The notes beneath the pieces were generated by a model. The model searched no databases. It saw only the letters and a program-made list of their open reading frames with translations, and was not told the DNA's origin. From UBA11090 sp035560555 (GTDB lineage Bacteria > Spirochaetota > Spirochaetia > Treponematales > Rectinemataceae), in assembly GCA_035560555.1 (NCBI GenBank), contig DATMZF010000035.1, forward strand, positions 1-64,000: a stretch of 64,000 nucleotides of DNA, read 5' to 3'. This document shows positions 50,375 through 58,809 of the stretch, piece by piece. Numbering within the stretch: position 1 is the first letter of the stretch; each line of letters starts with the position of its first letter. Both the position numbers and the translations under genes were made by a program.

Positions 50375-51403
50375 TTGACCGGAACGGTAATATTCTCGAC
50401 CAATAATTCGGCCCAGGTTCTCTGCGACGACGGGTTCCTTCGTCTCTGCCAGATAAAGGGCAAGAGAATAAAGGCGCTGACGGGCAGCTACAACAGCCTG
50501 GCTGTCGGCGATATCGTGGAAGTCACTCCCACCGAAGGCAGCCTAGGCCTCATCTCCAGAATGCTGCCCAGAAAGAACACCTTCGGCCGATACAACGAAA
50601 AGGGCAGGGCCGAGCAGGCTATCGCCGCCAATATCGATATGGTGATCTGCGTGACTTCGCCCAGGCTGCCGCCTTTCAGGCCGCGTTTCATCGACCGGCT
50701 GGCCGTCATGGCCGAATGGGCCAATGTTCCCTTCGTCATCGTGCTCAACAAAATTGACCTGGGCGTCCCTGAGGAAGTCCGGGAACGCCTGGAGGATTAC
50801 CGCGAGCTGGGCTATCGGGTAATCCAGAGCTCGGTGAAGACGGGCGAGGGCATAGAAGCCCTCCTAGGGCTTCTATCCGGTTCCTTGGGCGTGTTCGCCG
50901 GACAGTCGGGAGTCGGCAAATCGAGTCTCCTCAACGTCCTCGTGCCCGGAACCGAGCGCCGGACGGCCGATGTGTCTGAAAAATACGACAGGGGGAAGCA
51001 CACGACGACCATGGCCGAGATGATTCTCACCGAGGGCGGACTCAAGATTATCGATACGCCGGGCATCCGCAGGCTGGCCCTCAGAAGCCTTCCCCCCGAC
51101 GACCTGGCCGCCTGCTTCCCGGAAATGCTTCCACTTATAGAGGACTGTGCCTACGGCTCGCGCTGCAGCCATACGGACGAGGATGGATGCGCCATCAGGG
51201 AAGCGGTGGAGGAATCCACCATCCATCCCGACCGCTATGAAAGCTACCTGCGCATCAGGGAGGACCTCGTCCAGCCCGTCGCGTGGAAAAAGTCGGGAGT
51301 CCGCGATCCAGGCAGGAAGGAAAGAGGGCTTTCATCCAAGATCAGGACGAAAATCAGGGGTTCGGGTTCGGCCGATCTCGACGAACACGACGAACTCTTT
51401 TAG
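50375..51403 (+). CDS. rsgA: Ribosome small-subunit GTPase RsgA
   Basis: 342 residues from a TTG start. An N-terminal OB-fold (about 1-65) is followed by a circularly permuted GTPase: G4 NKID at 125-128 precedes G1 GQSGVGKSS at 176-184, and G3 DTPGIR follows. The C-terminal zinc knuckle reads CAYGSRCSHTDEDGC. It assists late 30S maturation. No ATG in frame lies near, and the ribosome site is weak. A basic tail of about 40 residues extends beyond the usual end. Confidence 0.94.
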   Translation: MTGTVIFSTNNSAQVLCDDGFLRLCQIKGKRIKALTGSYNSLAVGDIVEVTPTEGSLGLISRMLPRKNTFGRYNEKGRAEQAIAANIDMVICVTSPRLPPFRPRFIDRLAVMAEWANVPFVIVLNKIDLGVPEEVRERLEDYRELGYRVIQSSVKTGEGIEALLGLLSGSLGVFAGQSGVGKSSLLNVLVPGTERRTADVSEKYDRGKHTTTMAEMILTEGGLKIIDTPGIRRLALRSLPPDDLAACFPEMLPLIEDCAYGSRCSHTDEDGCAIREAVEESTIHPDRYESYLRIREDLVQPVAWKKSGVRDPGRKERGLSSKIRTKIRGSGSADLDEHDELF

Positions 51404-51412
51404 GATCGATGT

Positions 51413-53953
51413 ATGTTTTTAAAAAACGATCACAGTCTTGCGCTTCTCGATTTTTTCCGGATACGCGAGCGCACGGCCGAGTATTGCCTCTCCTGGGAGG
51501 GGGGCGAGCTTGTCCGCGCATCGCTTCCCATCGACGAAAAGGCTCTCCTCGAGCGCTTCAAGGCCGACATAGCCTCCCTCTGCGACTATCTCGCTTCCAG
51601 CGAGCTGCCTTCCTTTTCCTTTCCTCAGATAGCCGAAGCGCTGAAACGCCTCGGCGCCTCGGGCATGACCCTCGAGCTGGAGGAGCTCTTCGCCCTGGGC
51701 CTCTGGACGAAGGAATTCGACAGGCTTTTCACCCTGCTCTCCAGGGCCGACTTTGCCCTGAAAAGGCAGGATGGCAAGGCGGCGTCGGACGAGGTGTGCG
51801 CCATCGGGGAGAACTGGGCTTTTGATCAAAAACGAGGTTTCGATCCCCAGGCCCTGGCCGAAAAATGGGCCGAATCGGAAGCGAGGGAATTGCTGGCCGC
51901 CGCGCCTAAACTTCAGCATGTATCTAAAATCATATTTGATATTCTCACCCCGGACGGTGAGCTGCGCGATCTACCCGAGATAAAGCGCATAAGGGACGCC
52001 ATCGCGCGCGCCAACCGCGACTTGCTGACGATTTCCGATTCCTACCGGAACGATCCCGATCTCCGTTCGGCCCTCCAGTCCGGCGAACCCACGCAGCGCG
52101 ACGGCAGAACCGTCTTGGCCGTGAGGGCTAACTTCAGGGGCAGGGTGAAGGGCATCGTCCACGAGGTTTCCTCCTCGGGGCAGACGGTCTTCATAGAGCC
52201 GGCCGCCCTCGTCGAAAAGAACAACGAACTCGTGCAGCTCGAAGCCCGGCTCAGGGCGGAAATCTTCCGCATTCTCAAGGAAACGACGGAGAAGGTCAGA
52301 AAGGACGCGCCTTTGATAGGGCAGGCCAGGATTCTCCTCGCCTGCATGGACCAGCGTCTGGCGAGGGCGATACAGATGAGGCGGGAGGATCTCGTTCTGG
52401 CCGAGGTCGTAGACGCCGGGTTCACGATCTGGCGGGCGCGACATCCCCTGCTGGGCAAGCGAGCCGTGCCCATCGACGTCGACGTGCCCGATCTGACCCG
52501 CACCCTCATCGTCACCGGACCCAACACGGGCGGCAAGACCGTCACGCTCAAGACCATAGGGCTCTTCGCCCTCATGCACCAGTTCGGGCTGGGGCTTCCT
52601 GCGGCCTTGGGCACGAAACTGCCCATTTTCGACGCCGTCCTGGCCGATATAGGCGACGAACAGTCCATCGACCAGTCCCTTTCCACCTTCTCCGGCCACA
52701 TGAAGGTCATCGCCGATGTCGTGAAAAACGTAAGCTCCAGAAGCCTCGTCCTTCTCGACGAGCTGGGCGCCGGCACCGATCCCGAGGAGGGCTGCGCCAT
52801 AGCCATGGGCCTCCTCGACTTTTTCATCGAGAAGGGCTGCCTCACCATGGCGACCACGCACCATGGCATCCTCAAGAACTATGGGTACACCAGGCCGGGC
52901 TGCCTGAACGCCTGCATGGAATTCGACTCGACACTCCTCGCGCCGACCTACCGCATCGTCATGGGCATCCCCGGGGAAAGCCGCGCCCTCGAGATCGCCG
53001 CGCAGACAGGGTTGGCGGCCGATATCGTGACGAGGGCGCGGCGCTACCTGAGCGACGAGCGGACCGATGTCGGGGAAATGATCAAGGGCCTGAACGAGAA
53101 GCACAGGGAACTGGATACCCTCGAGAGGGAACACAAGAAGCGGCTCAAGGCGGTCACCGAGGATAAGCGAAAGGCCGATCTCGCCGTGCTGCGCGTGCGC
53201 CAGAGGGAATCGGAGCTGCGCCGAAACGGCCTCTCAGACCTCAGGAACCTTCTCTCGGAAAGCAGGAAAACCCTCGAAAACCTCGTGCGCGAGCTCAGGG
53301 AATCGGGGGCGAATACCGACAAGACGAAGGACGTCAAGAAATTCCTCGCCGATCTCGCGGAATCCGTAGAGAAGCAGTATGGGGTCCTGGAGAGCGAGGA
53401 ACGGGAGGCCGTTGCCGAACTCAAGGCGCGGGTTCAGCCGGCCGATGTCGACTCTGCGCCCGGCGAGACTTCTTCCGGAAAGAAGGCGCGCGCCGTCTTC
53501 GCCGAGGGCGAAGAGGTGATGTACGGGCCTTACAGGAAGAGGGCTCGACTGATCAGGAAGGCCTCGGGCGGGAAATGCGTCATCGAGATAGGCTCCATGC
53601 GTCTCACGGTCGCGAAAACCGACCTTACGCCTGTCGAGGAAAAAAAATCCGACAGGCCCGTCTACGATGTCGAACTGGCTCCGGCGGACGCGGAGGGACC
53701 GGCGCGCGCGAGTTTCGAGCTCGACCTGCGCGGATTCCGTCTCCTTGAGGCTATCGGCGCCGTGGAGCGGCAGATCGATGCGGCCAGCCTCCAGGGCTTG
53801 AGCCTTTTTTCCATAATTCACGGCACGGGGGAAGGAATTTTGGGCAAGGGAATCCACGATTATCTCAAGTCCAACCCGGCCATCGATGATTATCATTTCG
53901 CCAGGCCGGAAGAGGGAGGATACGGCAAGACGATCGTCAGACTAAAGGCGTAG
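51413..53953 (+). CDS. mutS2: MutS2 family ATPase/endonuclease
   Basis: 846 residues. The MutS core and clamp regions are followed by the ABC-type ATPase: Walker A GPNTGGKTVTLK near 365, DELGAGTDPEEG as signature plus Walker B, and TTHHG. Then come a long coiled coil (about 540-670), a KOW-like patch (YGPYRKRARLIRK) and a C-terminal Smr domain with LDLRGFRLLEA and HGTGEGILGKG. It lacks the MutS mismatch domain. Current views link it to suppression of recombination and to rescue of collided ribosomes (RqcU). It follows rsgA by nine bases. Confidence 0.95.
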   Translation: MFLKNDHSLALLDFFRIRERTAEYCLSWEGGELVRASLPIDEKALLERFKADIASLCDYLASSELPSFSFPQIAEALKRLGASGMTLELEELFALGLWTKEFDRLFTLLSRADFALKRQDGKAASDEVCAIGENWAFDQKRGFDPQALAEKWAESEARELLAAAPKLQHVSKIIFDILTPDGELRDLPEIKRIRDAIARANRDLLTISDSYRNDPDLRSALQSGEPTQRDGRTVLAVRANFRGRVKGIVHEVSSSGQTVFIEPAALVEKNNELVQLEARLRAEIFRILKETTEKVRKDAPLIGQARILLACMDQRLARAIQMRREDLVLAEVVDAGFTIWRARHPLLGKRAVPIDVDVPDLTRTLIVTGPNTGGKTVTLKTIGLFALMHQFGLGLPAALGTKLPIFDAVLADIGDEQSIDQSLSTFSGHMKVIADVVKNVSSRSLVLLDELGAGTDPEEGCAIAMGLLDFFIEKGCLTMATTHHGILKNYGYTRPGCLNACMEFDSTLLAPTYRIVMGIPGESRALEIAAQTGLAADIVTRARRYLSDERTDVGEMIKGLNEKHRELDTLEREHKKRLKAVTEDKRKADLAVLRVRQRESELRRNGLSDLRNLLSESRKTLENLVRELRESGANTDKTKDVKKFLADLAESVEKQYGVLESEEREAVAELKARVQPADVDSAPGETSSGKKARAVFAEGEEVMYGPYRKRARLIRKASGGKCVIEIGSMRLTVAKTDLTPVEEKKSDRPVYDVELAPADAEGPARASFELDLRGFRLLEAIGAVERQIDAASLQGLSLFSIIHGTGEGILGKGIHDYLKSNPAIDDYHFARPEEGGYGKTIVRLKA

Positions 53954-53983
53954 TTGACAGTTATTTCGTTGCTATGTTATCGT
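53954..53983 (+). promoter_or_regulatory. Promoter of yebC-ruvC
   Basis: Consensus TTGACA at 53954-53959, 18 bases, TATCGT at 53978-53983. A 30-base leader carries AAGGAGA before the yebC ATG. Confidence 0.5.
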
Positions 53984-54019
53984 TTTGCGTCATTTGTTGG
54001 GTTTTTATAAGGAGATCCT

Positions 54020-54754
54020 ATGTCCGGTCATAGTAAATGGGCGACCATAAAGCACAAAAAGGGACTGGCCGACGCCAAGCGCGGTCAGATGTTTACGAAG
54101 TTCATCAAGGAAATTTCCATAGCCGCCAGGATGGGCGGCGGCGACCCGGACATGAATCCACGTTTGCGCACTTCAATCCTGAAGGCGAGAGCCGCGAACA
54201 TGCCCAAGGACAATATCGACCGCGCCATCAAAAAGGGCGCGGGAGAACTCGAGGGCGTCAACTACGAAGAGCTCGTCTACGAAGCCTACGCTCCCGGCGG
54301 CGGCGCGATGCTCATCGAGGTCCTCACCGAGAACAAGAACCGCGCGGCGGCCGAAATCCGCAACCTTCTCACTCGATCCGGCGCCAACCTTGGAACCTCC
54401 GGCTCGGTATCCTATCTCTTCAAGCGCAAGGGCGTCCTGACCTACGACGCCGAAGTCTATACCGAAGACCAGATCATGGAAGCGGCCCTCGAAGCCGGCG
54501 CCGACGATATCGTCAGCGAGGAAGGGACCGTCTCCGTATACACGGATCCCGCCACCTTCGAAGATGTGCTCAACGCCATGAACGCCAAGAATTTCGCGAC
54601 GCTCGGCGCAGAAATCTCGATGATTCCGGACATTTACCTGGCGCTCGATGCCGATACGGCCGGCAAGGTGCGGAAAATCATCGATAGGCTCGAAGAGAAC
54701 GAAGACGTGCAGAACGTCTATCACAACATGGAACTTCCTGAATCCGAAGAGTGA
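54020..54754 (+). CDS. yebC: YebC/PmpR-family protein
   Basis: 244 residues with the diagnostic start GHSKWATIKHKKGLADAKRG and the downstream NMPKDNIDRAIKKG and YEAYAPGGGAMLIEVLTENKNR blocks. Family members act as transcription regulators or, by newer work, help ribosomes through polyproline stretches. Which applies here is open. AAGGAG precedes the ATG. It precedes the ruv genes, the usual place for it. Confidence 0.95.
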   Translation: MSGHSKWATIKHKKGLADAKRGQMFTKFIKEISIAARMGGGDPDMNPRLRTSILKARAANMPKDNIDRAIKKGAGELEGVNYEELVYEAYAPGGGAMLIEVLTENKNRAAAEIRNLLTRSGANLGTSGSVSYLFKRKGVLTYDAEVYTEDQIMEAALEAGADDIVSEEGTVSVYTDPATFEDVLNAMNAKNFATLGAEISMIPDIYLALDADTAGKVRKIIDRLEENEDVQNVYHNMELPESEE

Positions 54755-54774
54755 GGGATGATAAGGCCGGGACG

Positions 54775-55296
54775 ATGATGTCGGCGCCGATCCGCGCGGA
54801 GCGGACCATCATTGGCATCGATCCCGGCCTCGCCTCGCTGGGCTATGGCCTCATCGTCGAGGGCAAAAACGGCCAGATCAGGCATCTTGCCCACGGTTGC
54901 GTCAAGACGTCTTCCGAAATGCCATCGGCCGAAAGGCTCCAGATCATTTTCAACGAAATACATTCTATTCTTTCCCTCTACAAGCCCGACGTGGGCGGCA
55001 TCGAGGATCTCTATTTCTTCCGCAATGTCAGTTCCGCCCTGCCCGTGGCCGAGGCCAGGGGCGTCATCAAGCTGGCCTTCATCCTGGCCTCCGTGCCGCT
55101 CACCGAGTTCACTCCCAACGCCATCAAGAAAGCGGTGACGGGGACGGCGAGGGCTGACAAGGCTCAGGTGCAGGAGATGGTGAGGATACTGCTCGGGCTC
55201 GACAAGAAGCCTTCTCCCGACCATGCCGCCGATGCCCTGGCCGCCGCCATATGCAGGTTGCATTCCGAAGGACCCGTCGGCATATCCTCGACATGA
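54775..55296 (+). CDS. ruvC: Holliday-junction resolvase RuvC
   Basis: 173 residues from the ATG at 54775. The catalytic acidic set is Asp15 (GIDPGLA), Glu77 (GIEDLYFF), Asp149 and Asp153 (PDHAADALA). It cuts four-way junctions with RuvAB. A GTG at 54751 overlapping the yebC stop would add eight residues. Both starts are possible, and the ATG is chosen for its AAGG site and closer fit to family length. Confidence 0.94.
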   Translation: MMSAPIRAERTIIGIDPGLASLGYGLIVEGKNGQIRHLAHGCVKTSSEMPSAERLQIIFNEIHSILSLYKPDVGGIEDLYFFRNVSSALPVAEARGVIKLAFILASVPLTEFTPNAIKKAVTGTARADKAQVQEMVRILLGLDKKPSPDHAADALAAAICRLHSEGPVGISST

Positions 55297-55365
55297 GGGG
55301 ACTCGCGACCTAAGAGAGCGGGCGCGAACCCGGCGCCCGCGCCCTGGCGCTGTCCGCCTCAAACC

Positions 55366-55374
55366 TGCTATACT
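55366..55374 (+). promoter_or_regulatory. Extended -10 promoter of ruvA
   Basis: TGCTATACT is a full extended -10 element ending seven bases before the ruvA ATG, with no clear -35 box and no ribosome site. It would give a leaderless ruvAB-queA transcript separate from yebC-ruvC. The 85-base spacer also holds a GC-rich stretch without a clear terminator. Confidence 0.5.
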
Positions 55375-55381
55375 TCCATCA

Positions 55382-56032
55382 ATGTTCAATAGAATACTTG
55401 GCCTTCTTTCGGGCCGTTCGGCCGGCTCCATATTCGTCCTCACCGGCGGCATCGAGTGGGATATAGCCATCCCCGCGCGCGCCGCGGGCCTCTTCGGCCC
55501 AACGGGCGGCCAGACGGAGGTTTTCGTCTGGCTTCATCATTACGAGGATGGAATGAAACTTTTCGGCTTTCCCTCGGAGCACGAGCGAGCGATATTCCTC
55601 GATCTCATGAAGGTGGAAGGCATCGGGCCCAAGCAGGCGCTCAAGGTCCTGTCGGGGATATCGCCGACCGATCTGGCCCTCGCGCTCGAGGCTGGCAATC
55701 TCGCGGCGCTCCAGAAGATTTCGGGCGTCGGTCCCAAGCTGGCCCAGAAGATGGTGCTCGCCCTCAAAGGACGGCTCGTCGAGCTGGGCTCGGGCGAAAA
55801 CCCACCCGCCGCGGCCTCACCCTGGAACGACGTGGTCAGCGCCCTGGCCGACATGGGCTTCGATAGAAAATCGGTCGAGGCTTCGGTGCGCAAGCATTCG
55901 GCCGACATCCCGGCGGGCCTCGGAGGCGTTTCATCCGGCGATCCGGACCGGGCGCCCTCTCTCTCTCCCGAAGGCGAGCGTGAGCTCTTCAGGCGCGCCC
56001 TCCTCGACCTCACCGCGGGGGGCTCAAAATGA
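55382..56032 (+). CDS. ruvA: Holliday-junction branch-migration subunit RuvA
   Basis: 216 residues. OB-fold domain I (about 1-65), the two helix-hairpin-helix motifs of domain II (VEGIGPKQALKVLSGI and ISGVGPKLAQKMVLALKG) and domain III that contacts RuvB at the end. The linker between II and III is longer than usual, and a further Asp/Pro-rich stretch (GDPDRAPSLSPEGER) is inserted near the C-terminus. It forms the junction-binding tetramer. The stop overlaps ruvB as ATGA. Confidence 0.93.
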   Translation: MFNRILGLLSGRSAGSIFVLTGGIEWDIAIPARAAGLFGPTGGQTEVFVWLHHYEDGMKLFGFPSEHERAIFLDLMKVEGIGPKQALKVLSGISPTDLALALEAGNLAALQKISGVGPKLAQKMVLALKGRLVELGSGENPPAAASPWNDVVSALADMGFDRKSVEASVRKHSADIPAGLGGVSSGDPDRAPSLSPEGERELFRRALLDLTAGGSK

Positions 56033-57084
56033 GGAAAGCGACGGCCGACAGTACCGAAATCGACGCGAAGCCCGGAACCATGGGCCCCTATTTCGATCCG
56101 GCCGAGGATGAACGCGAAGCTTCCTTGCGACCCCATGTGCTTTCCGAATTCCAGGGACAGGCGCGAATCAAGGAAAACCTCTCCATTTTCATAAGGGCGG
56201 CCAGGGAACGCGGCGAGCCCCTCGATCACCTCTTTCTCATGGGCCCTCCCGGACTCGGAAAGACGACTCTCGCCCTCGTCGTCGCCTCGGAAATGGGCTC
56301 TGATTTCAAACCCACGAGCGCGCCAGCGCTCGAGAAGCCCAAGGATCTCGCCGGGATTCTGACCACGCTCAGGCCGGGGTCCGTCTTCTTCATCGATGAA
56401 ATCCACAGGCTCAAACCTGCCATAGAGGAAATGCTCTACATCGCCATGGAGGATTTCGAGCTGGATTGGATCATCGGTCAAGGCCCTTCGGCCAGGACGG
56501 TCCGCGTGCCGGTGCCGCCCTTCACCCTGATCGGGGCGACGACGAGGGCTGGCATGGTTTCGGCTCCCCTCGCGAGCCGTTTCGGGATTTCTCTTAGGTT
56601 CGACTATTACAGCGCCGAGGAGCTGGAGCTCGTCATAGGCCGCTCCGCCTCGATCCTCGACATAAAGATCGCCGCGGACGCTATGAAGCTCCTCGCGTCG
56701 ACGAGCCGAGGCACGCCGCGCATCGCGAACAGGCTGCTGCGCCGCATGAGGGATTTCGCCCAAGTGGTGGGCAAGGACGCCATCGATATGGATGTCGTGG
56801 TGGAAGGGCTTTCTCGCCTCGATGTGGACAGGCTCGGCCTCGAGAAGCTTGACCGCGACATCCTGAAAGCCATCATCACGAAATACTCGGGCGGCCCCGT
56901 GGGCGCCGAGACCTTGGCCATAACCATCGGGGAGGGGGTCGACAGCCTCGAGGATTACTACGAACCTTTCCTCATCCAGGCTGGACTCATCGCGAGGACA
57001 CAGCGGGGGCGCGTCGCGACGCCGTTCGCGTACAAGCATCTTGGCATGGAGTACAGCAGTGAAAACGGACGACTTCAATTTTGA
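56029..57084 (+). CDS. ruvB: Holliday-junction branch-migration helicase RuvB
   Basis: 351 residues, AAA+ motor. It has LRPHVLSEFQGQ, Walker A GPPGLGKTT, Walker B FIDEIHRL, sensor 1 GATTRAGM, and the arginine-finger region. The C-terminal winged helix ends with the RTQRGRVATPFAYKHLG block, which is diagnostic. Coupled to ruvA and overlapping queA by 26 bases. Confidence 0.97.
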   Translation: MRKATADSTEIDAKPGTMGPYFDPAEDEREASLRPHVLSEFQGQARIKENLSIFIRAARERGEPLDHLFLMGPPGLGKTTLALVVASEMGSDFKPTSAPALEKPKDLAGILTTLRPGSVFFIDEIHRLKPAIEEMLYIAMEDFELDWIIGQGPSARTVRVPVPPFTLIGATTRAGMVSAPLASRFGISLRFDYYSAEELELVIGRSASILDIKIAADAMKLLASTSRGTPRIANRLLRRMRDFAQVVGKDAIDMDVVVEGLSRLDVDRLGLEKLDRDILKAIITKYSGGPVGAETLAITIGEGVDSLEDYYEPFLIQAGLIARTQRGRVATPFAYKHLGMEYSSENGRLQF

Positions 57085-58102
57085 GCTTCCCGAGACATCG
57101 ATAGCCCAGTACCCGACCGAAAAACGCGGGGAATCGCGGCTGTTGGCGCTGGATCGCGCGGACGGCCGGCGGACGCATTCCATGGTGGCGAAAATCGCGA
57201 GCTTCCTGGAACCGGGAACCGTCATGGTATTCAACGATTCGAAGGTCAGGAAGGCCAGGCTCTACGGCACGGCCCTCGATACGGGCGCCAAGGTGGAATT
57301 CCTGCTTCTCGCTCCCGCCGACGGACGGACCGGCCCCTTTGTTTCGTCGTCTTCGTGGATCGCCATGGTCAGCAAAGCCAAAAGGCAGAAGGTAGGAAGG
57401 GGCTATCTCTTTCCGGGCGGGATCCATGGGCGCGTCATTGGGGAAAAGGCCGACGAGAAGATCGTCGAGTTCGACGCTCCCCTGGGTGACGCGTATCTGG
57501 ACCTGCATGGCCATATCCCGCTTCCTCCCTACATCAAGAGGGACGACGAGTCCTCCGATTCCGACCGCTACCAGACTATCTACGCCGCGACGACGGGATC
57601 GGCGGCTTGTCCCACGGCTGGCCTCCATTTCACGGTGGAAATCCTCGACTCGATAGCGGCCGCGGGCATCGATATGGAATGGGTGACCTTGCACGTGGGG
57701 CTCGGAACATTTCTTCCCGTGCGCGTAGAGCGGATCGAGGAGCACAGGATGCACGAGGAATGGTATTCCGTGTCGGAGAAGACGGCAGCCGCCGTCAACG
57801 CGGCGAAGCGGGAAGGGCGCAAAGTCCTCGCCGTCGGAACGACAAGCCTAAGGACGCTCGAATCGGCCTGGGGCCCCGACGGGCTGCGCCCCGGCGCCTC
57901 GAGCACGAGCATATTCATCTATCCAGGGTATCGCTTCGGCGTCGTCGACCAGCTCTTCACGAATTTCCACACGCCCAAGTCGACACTGCTCATGCTGGTG
58001 TCGGCCTTCGCGGGGAGGGAACTGATCCTGGATACCTACGCCGAAGCCATACGAGATGGGTATAGGTTCTTCAGCTACGGGGACGCCATGCTCATCCGCT
58101 GA
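57059..58102 (+). CDS. queA: tRNA preQ1(34) S-adenosylmethionine ribosyltransferase-isomerase
   Basis: 347 residues from a GTG start inside the ruvB 3' end, with GGAG seven bases upstream. The N-terminus DDFNFELPETSIAQYP is the family signature; VFNDSKVRKARLYG and PTAGLHFT follow, and TNFHTPKSTLLML closes the protein. It converts preQ1 to epoxyqueuosine in the tRNA wobble base. A TTG six codons earlier is possible but lacks a ribosome site. Confidence 0.95.
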   Translation: MKTDDFNFELPETSIAQYPTEKRGESRLLALDRADGRRTHSMVAKIASFLEPGTVMVFNDSKVRKARLYGTALDTGAKVEFLLLAPADGRTGPFVSSSSWIAMVSKAKRQKVGRGYLFPGGIHGRVIGEKADEKIVEFDAPLGDAYLDLHGHIPLPPYIKRDDESSDSDRYQTIYAATTGSAACPTAGLHFTVEILDSIAAAGIDMEWVTLHVGLGTFLPVRVERIEEHRMHEEWYSVSEKTAAAVNAAKREGRKVLAVGTTSLRTLESAWGPDGLRPGASSTSIFIYPGYRFGVVDQLFTNFHTPKSTLLMLVSAFAGRELILDTYAEAIRDGYRFFSYGDAMLIR

Positions 58103-58107
58103 TGCGT

Positions 58108-58755
58108 TCAGCGTTCTAGGCTCATTTCCAGATGGCTCTCGAGCGCGGCGATGATCTGCGCAGCGACCTCGTCCATCGATTTTTCCGCATCGATCACCGC
58201 GATTTTCCATCCAGAGGCCCTGGCGTCGGCCAGGACCTTGTCGTAGGCAGCGCTCACTTGCTTCTGGATGTGCAATTTTTCATAAATCTCGAGCTGATCC
58301 CGAGAGTGTACCCTCCGCATGGCGATCTCTGGATCGATCTTGAAGAATAGCGTGAGGCCCGGCGCGGGGAAAATCGCGTTGAGGCGTTTCGGCAGTTCCA
58401 TGCCGCAGGCGATGCCCTGATACGCGAGGCTCGACAGGCAGTAGCGGTCGCAGGCGACGATTTTGCCCCCCCTTACGGCCTCGAGGATCCCTTCTTCCCC
58501 AAAAACGTGCTGGTAGCGGTCGGCTGCGAAGAGGTAGGCCACCGTGCCAGGTTCGGCCTTGATGTCCCCGCGGAGGACTCGCCGGATGAGGACTCCTTCG
58601 GGGCGAGATGTGGGCTCCGCCGTGATCGCGTGGGGAATATTGTTCCGCTCCATCATCGAGGAAAGCCTTCGCAGCTGCGTCGTCGTCCCGGAACCATCGA
58701 TGCCTTCGAAAACGATGAAATTTTTTACGGAAGTATCTGTGTCATAGCTTTGCAT
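58108..58755 (-). CDS. tmk: Thymidylate kinase
   Basis: 215 residues. The P-loop reads FEGIDGSGTTTQ, the lysine-less variant (TTT in place of KST) known in a subset of thymidylate kinases. The DRY motif is in CDRYCLSSLAYQG, and the lid segment lies near 145-165. It phosphorylates dTMP to dTDP. It is convergent with queA, with five bases between stops. A TATACT box ends eight bases before the ATG. Confidence 0.9.
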   Translation of the reverse strand: MQSYDTDTSVKNFIVFEGIDGSGTTTQLRRLSSMMERNNIPHAITAEPTSRPEGVLIRRVLRGDIKAEPGTVAYLFAADRYQHVFGEEGILEAVRGGKIVACDRYCLSSLAYQGIACGMELPKRLNAIFPAPGLTLFFKIDPEIAMRRVHSRDQLEIYEKLHIQKQVSAAYDKVLADARASGWKIAVIDAEKSMDEVAAQIIAALESHLEMSLER

Positions 58756-58763
58756 GATGTGTT

Positions 58764-58769
58764 AGTATA
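58764..58769 (-). promoter_or_regulatory. Candidate -10 box of tmk
   Basis: TATACT on the minus strand ending eight bases before the tmk ATG. The -35 region is poor. The 54-base spacer to the divergent giant gene contains no other clear signal. Confidence 0.4.
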
Positions 58770-58809
58770 TAGAGCACAGCTCATAGTATCTATGCAGGAA
58801 TTGGATTGA

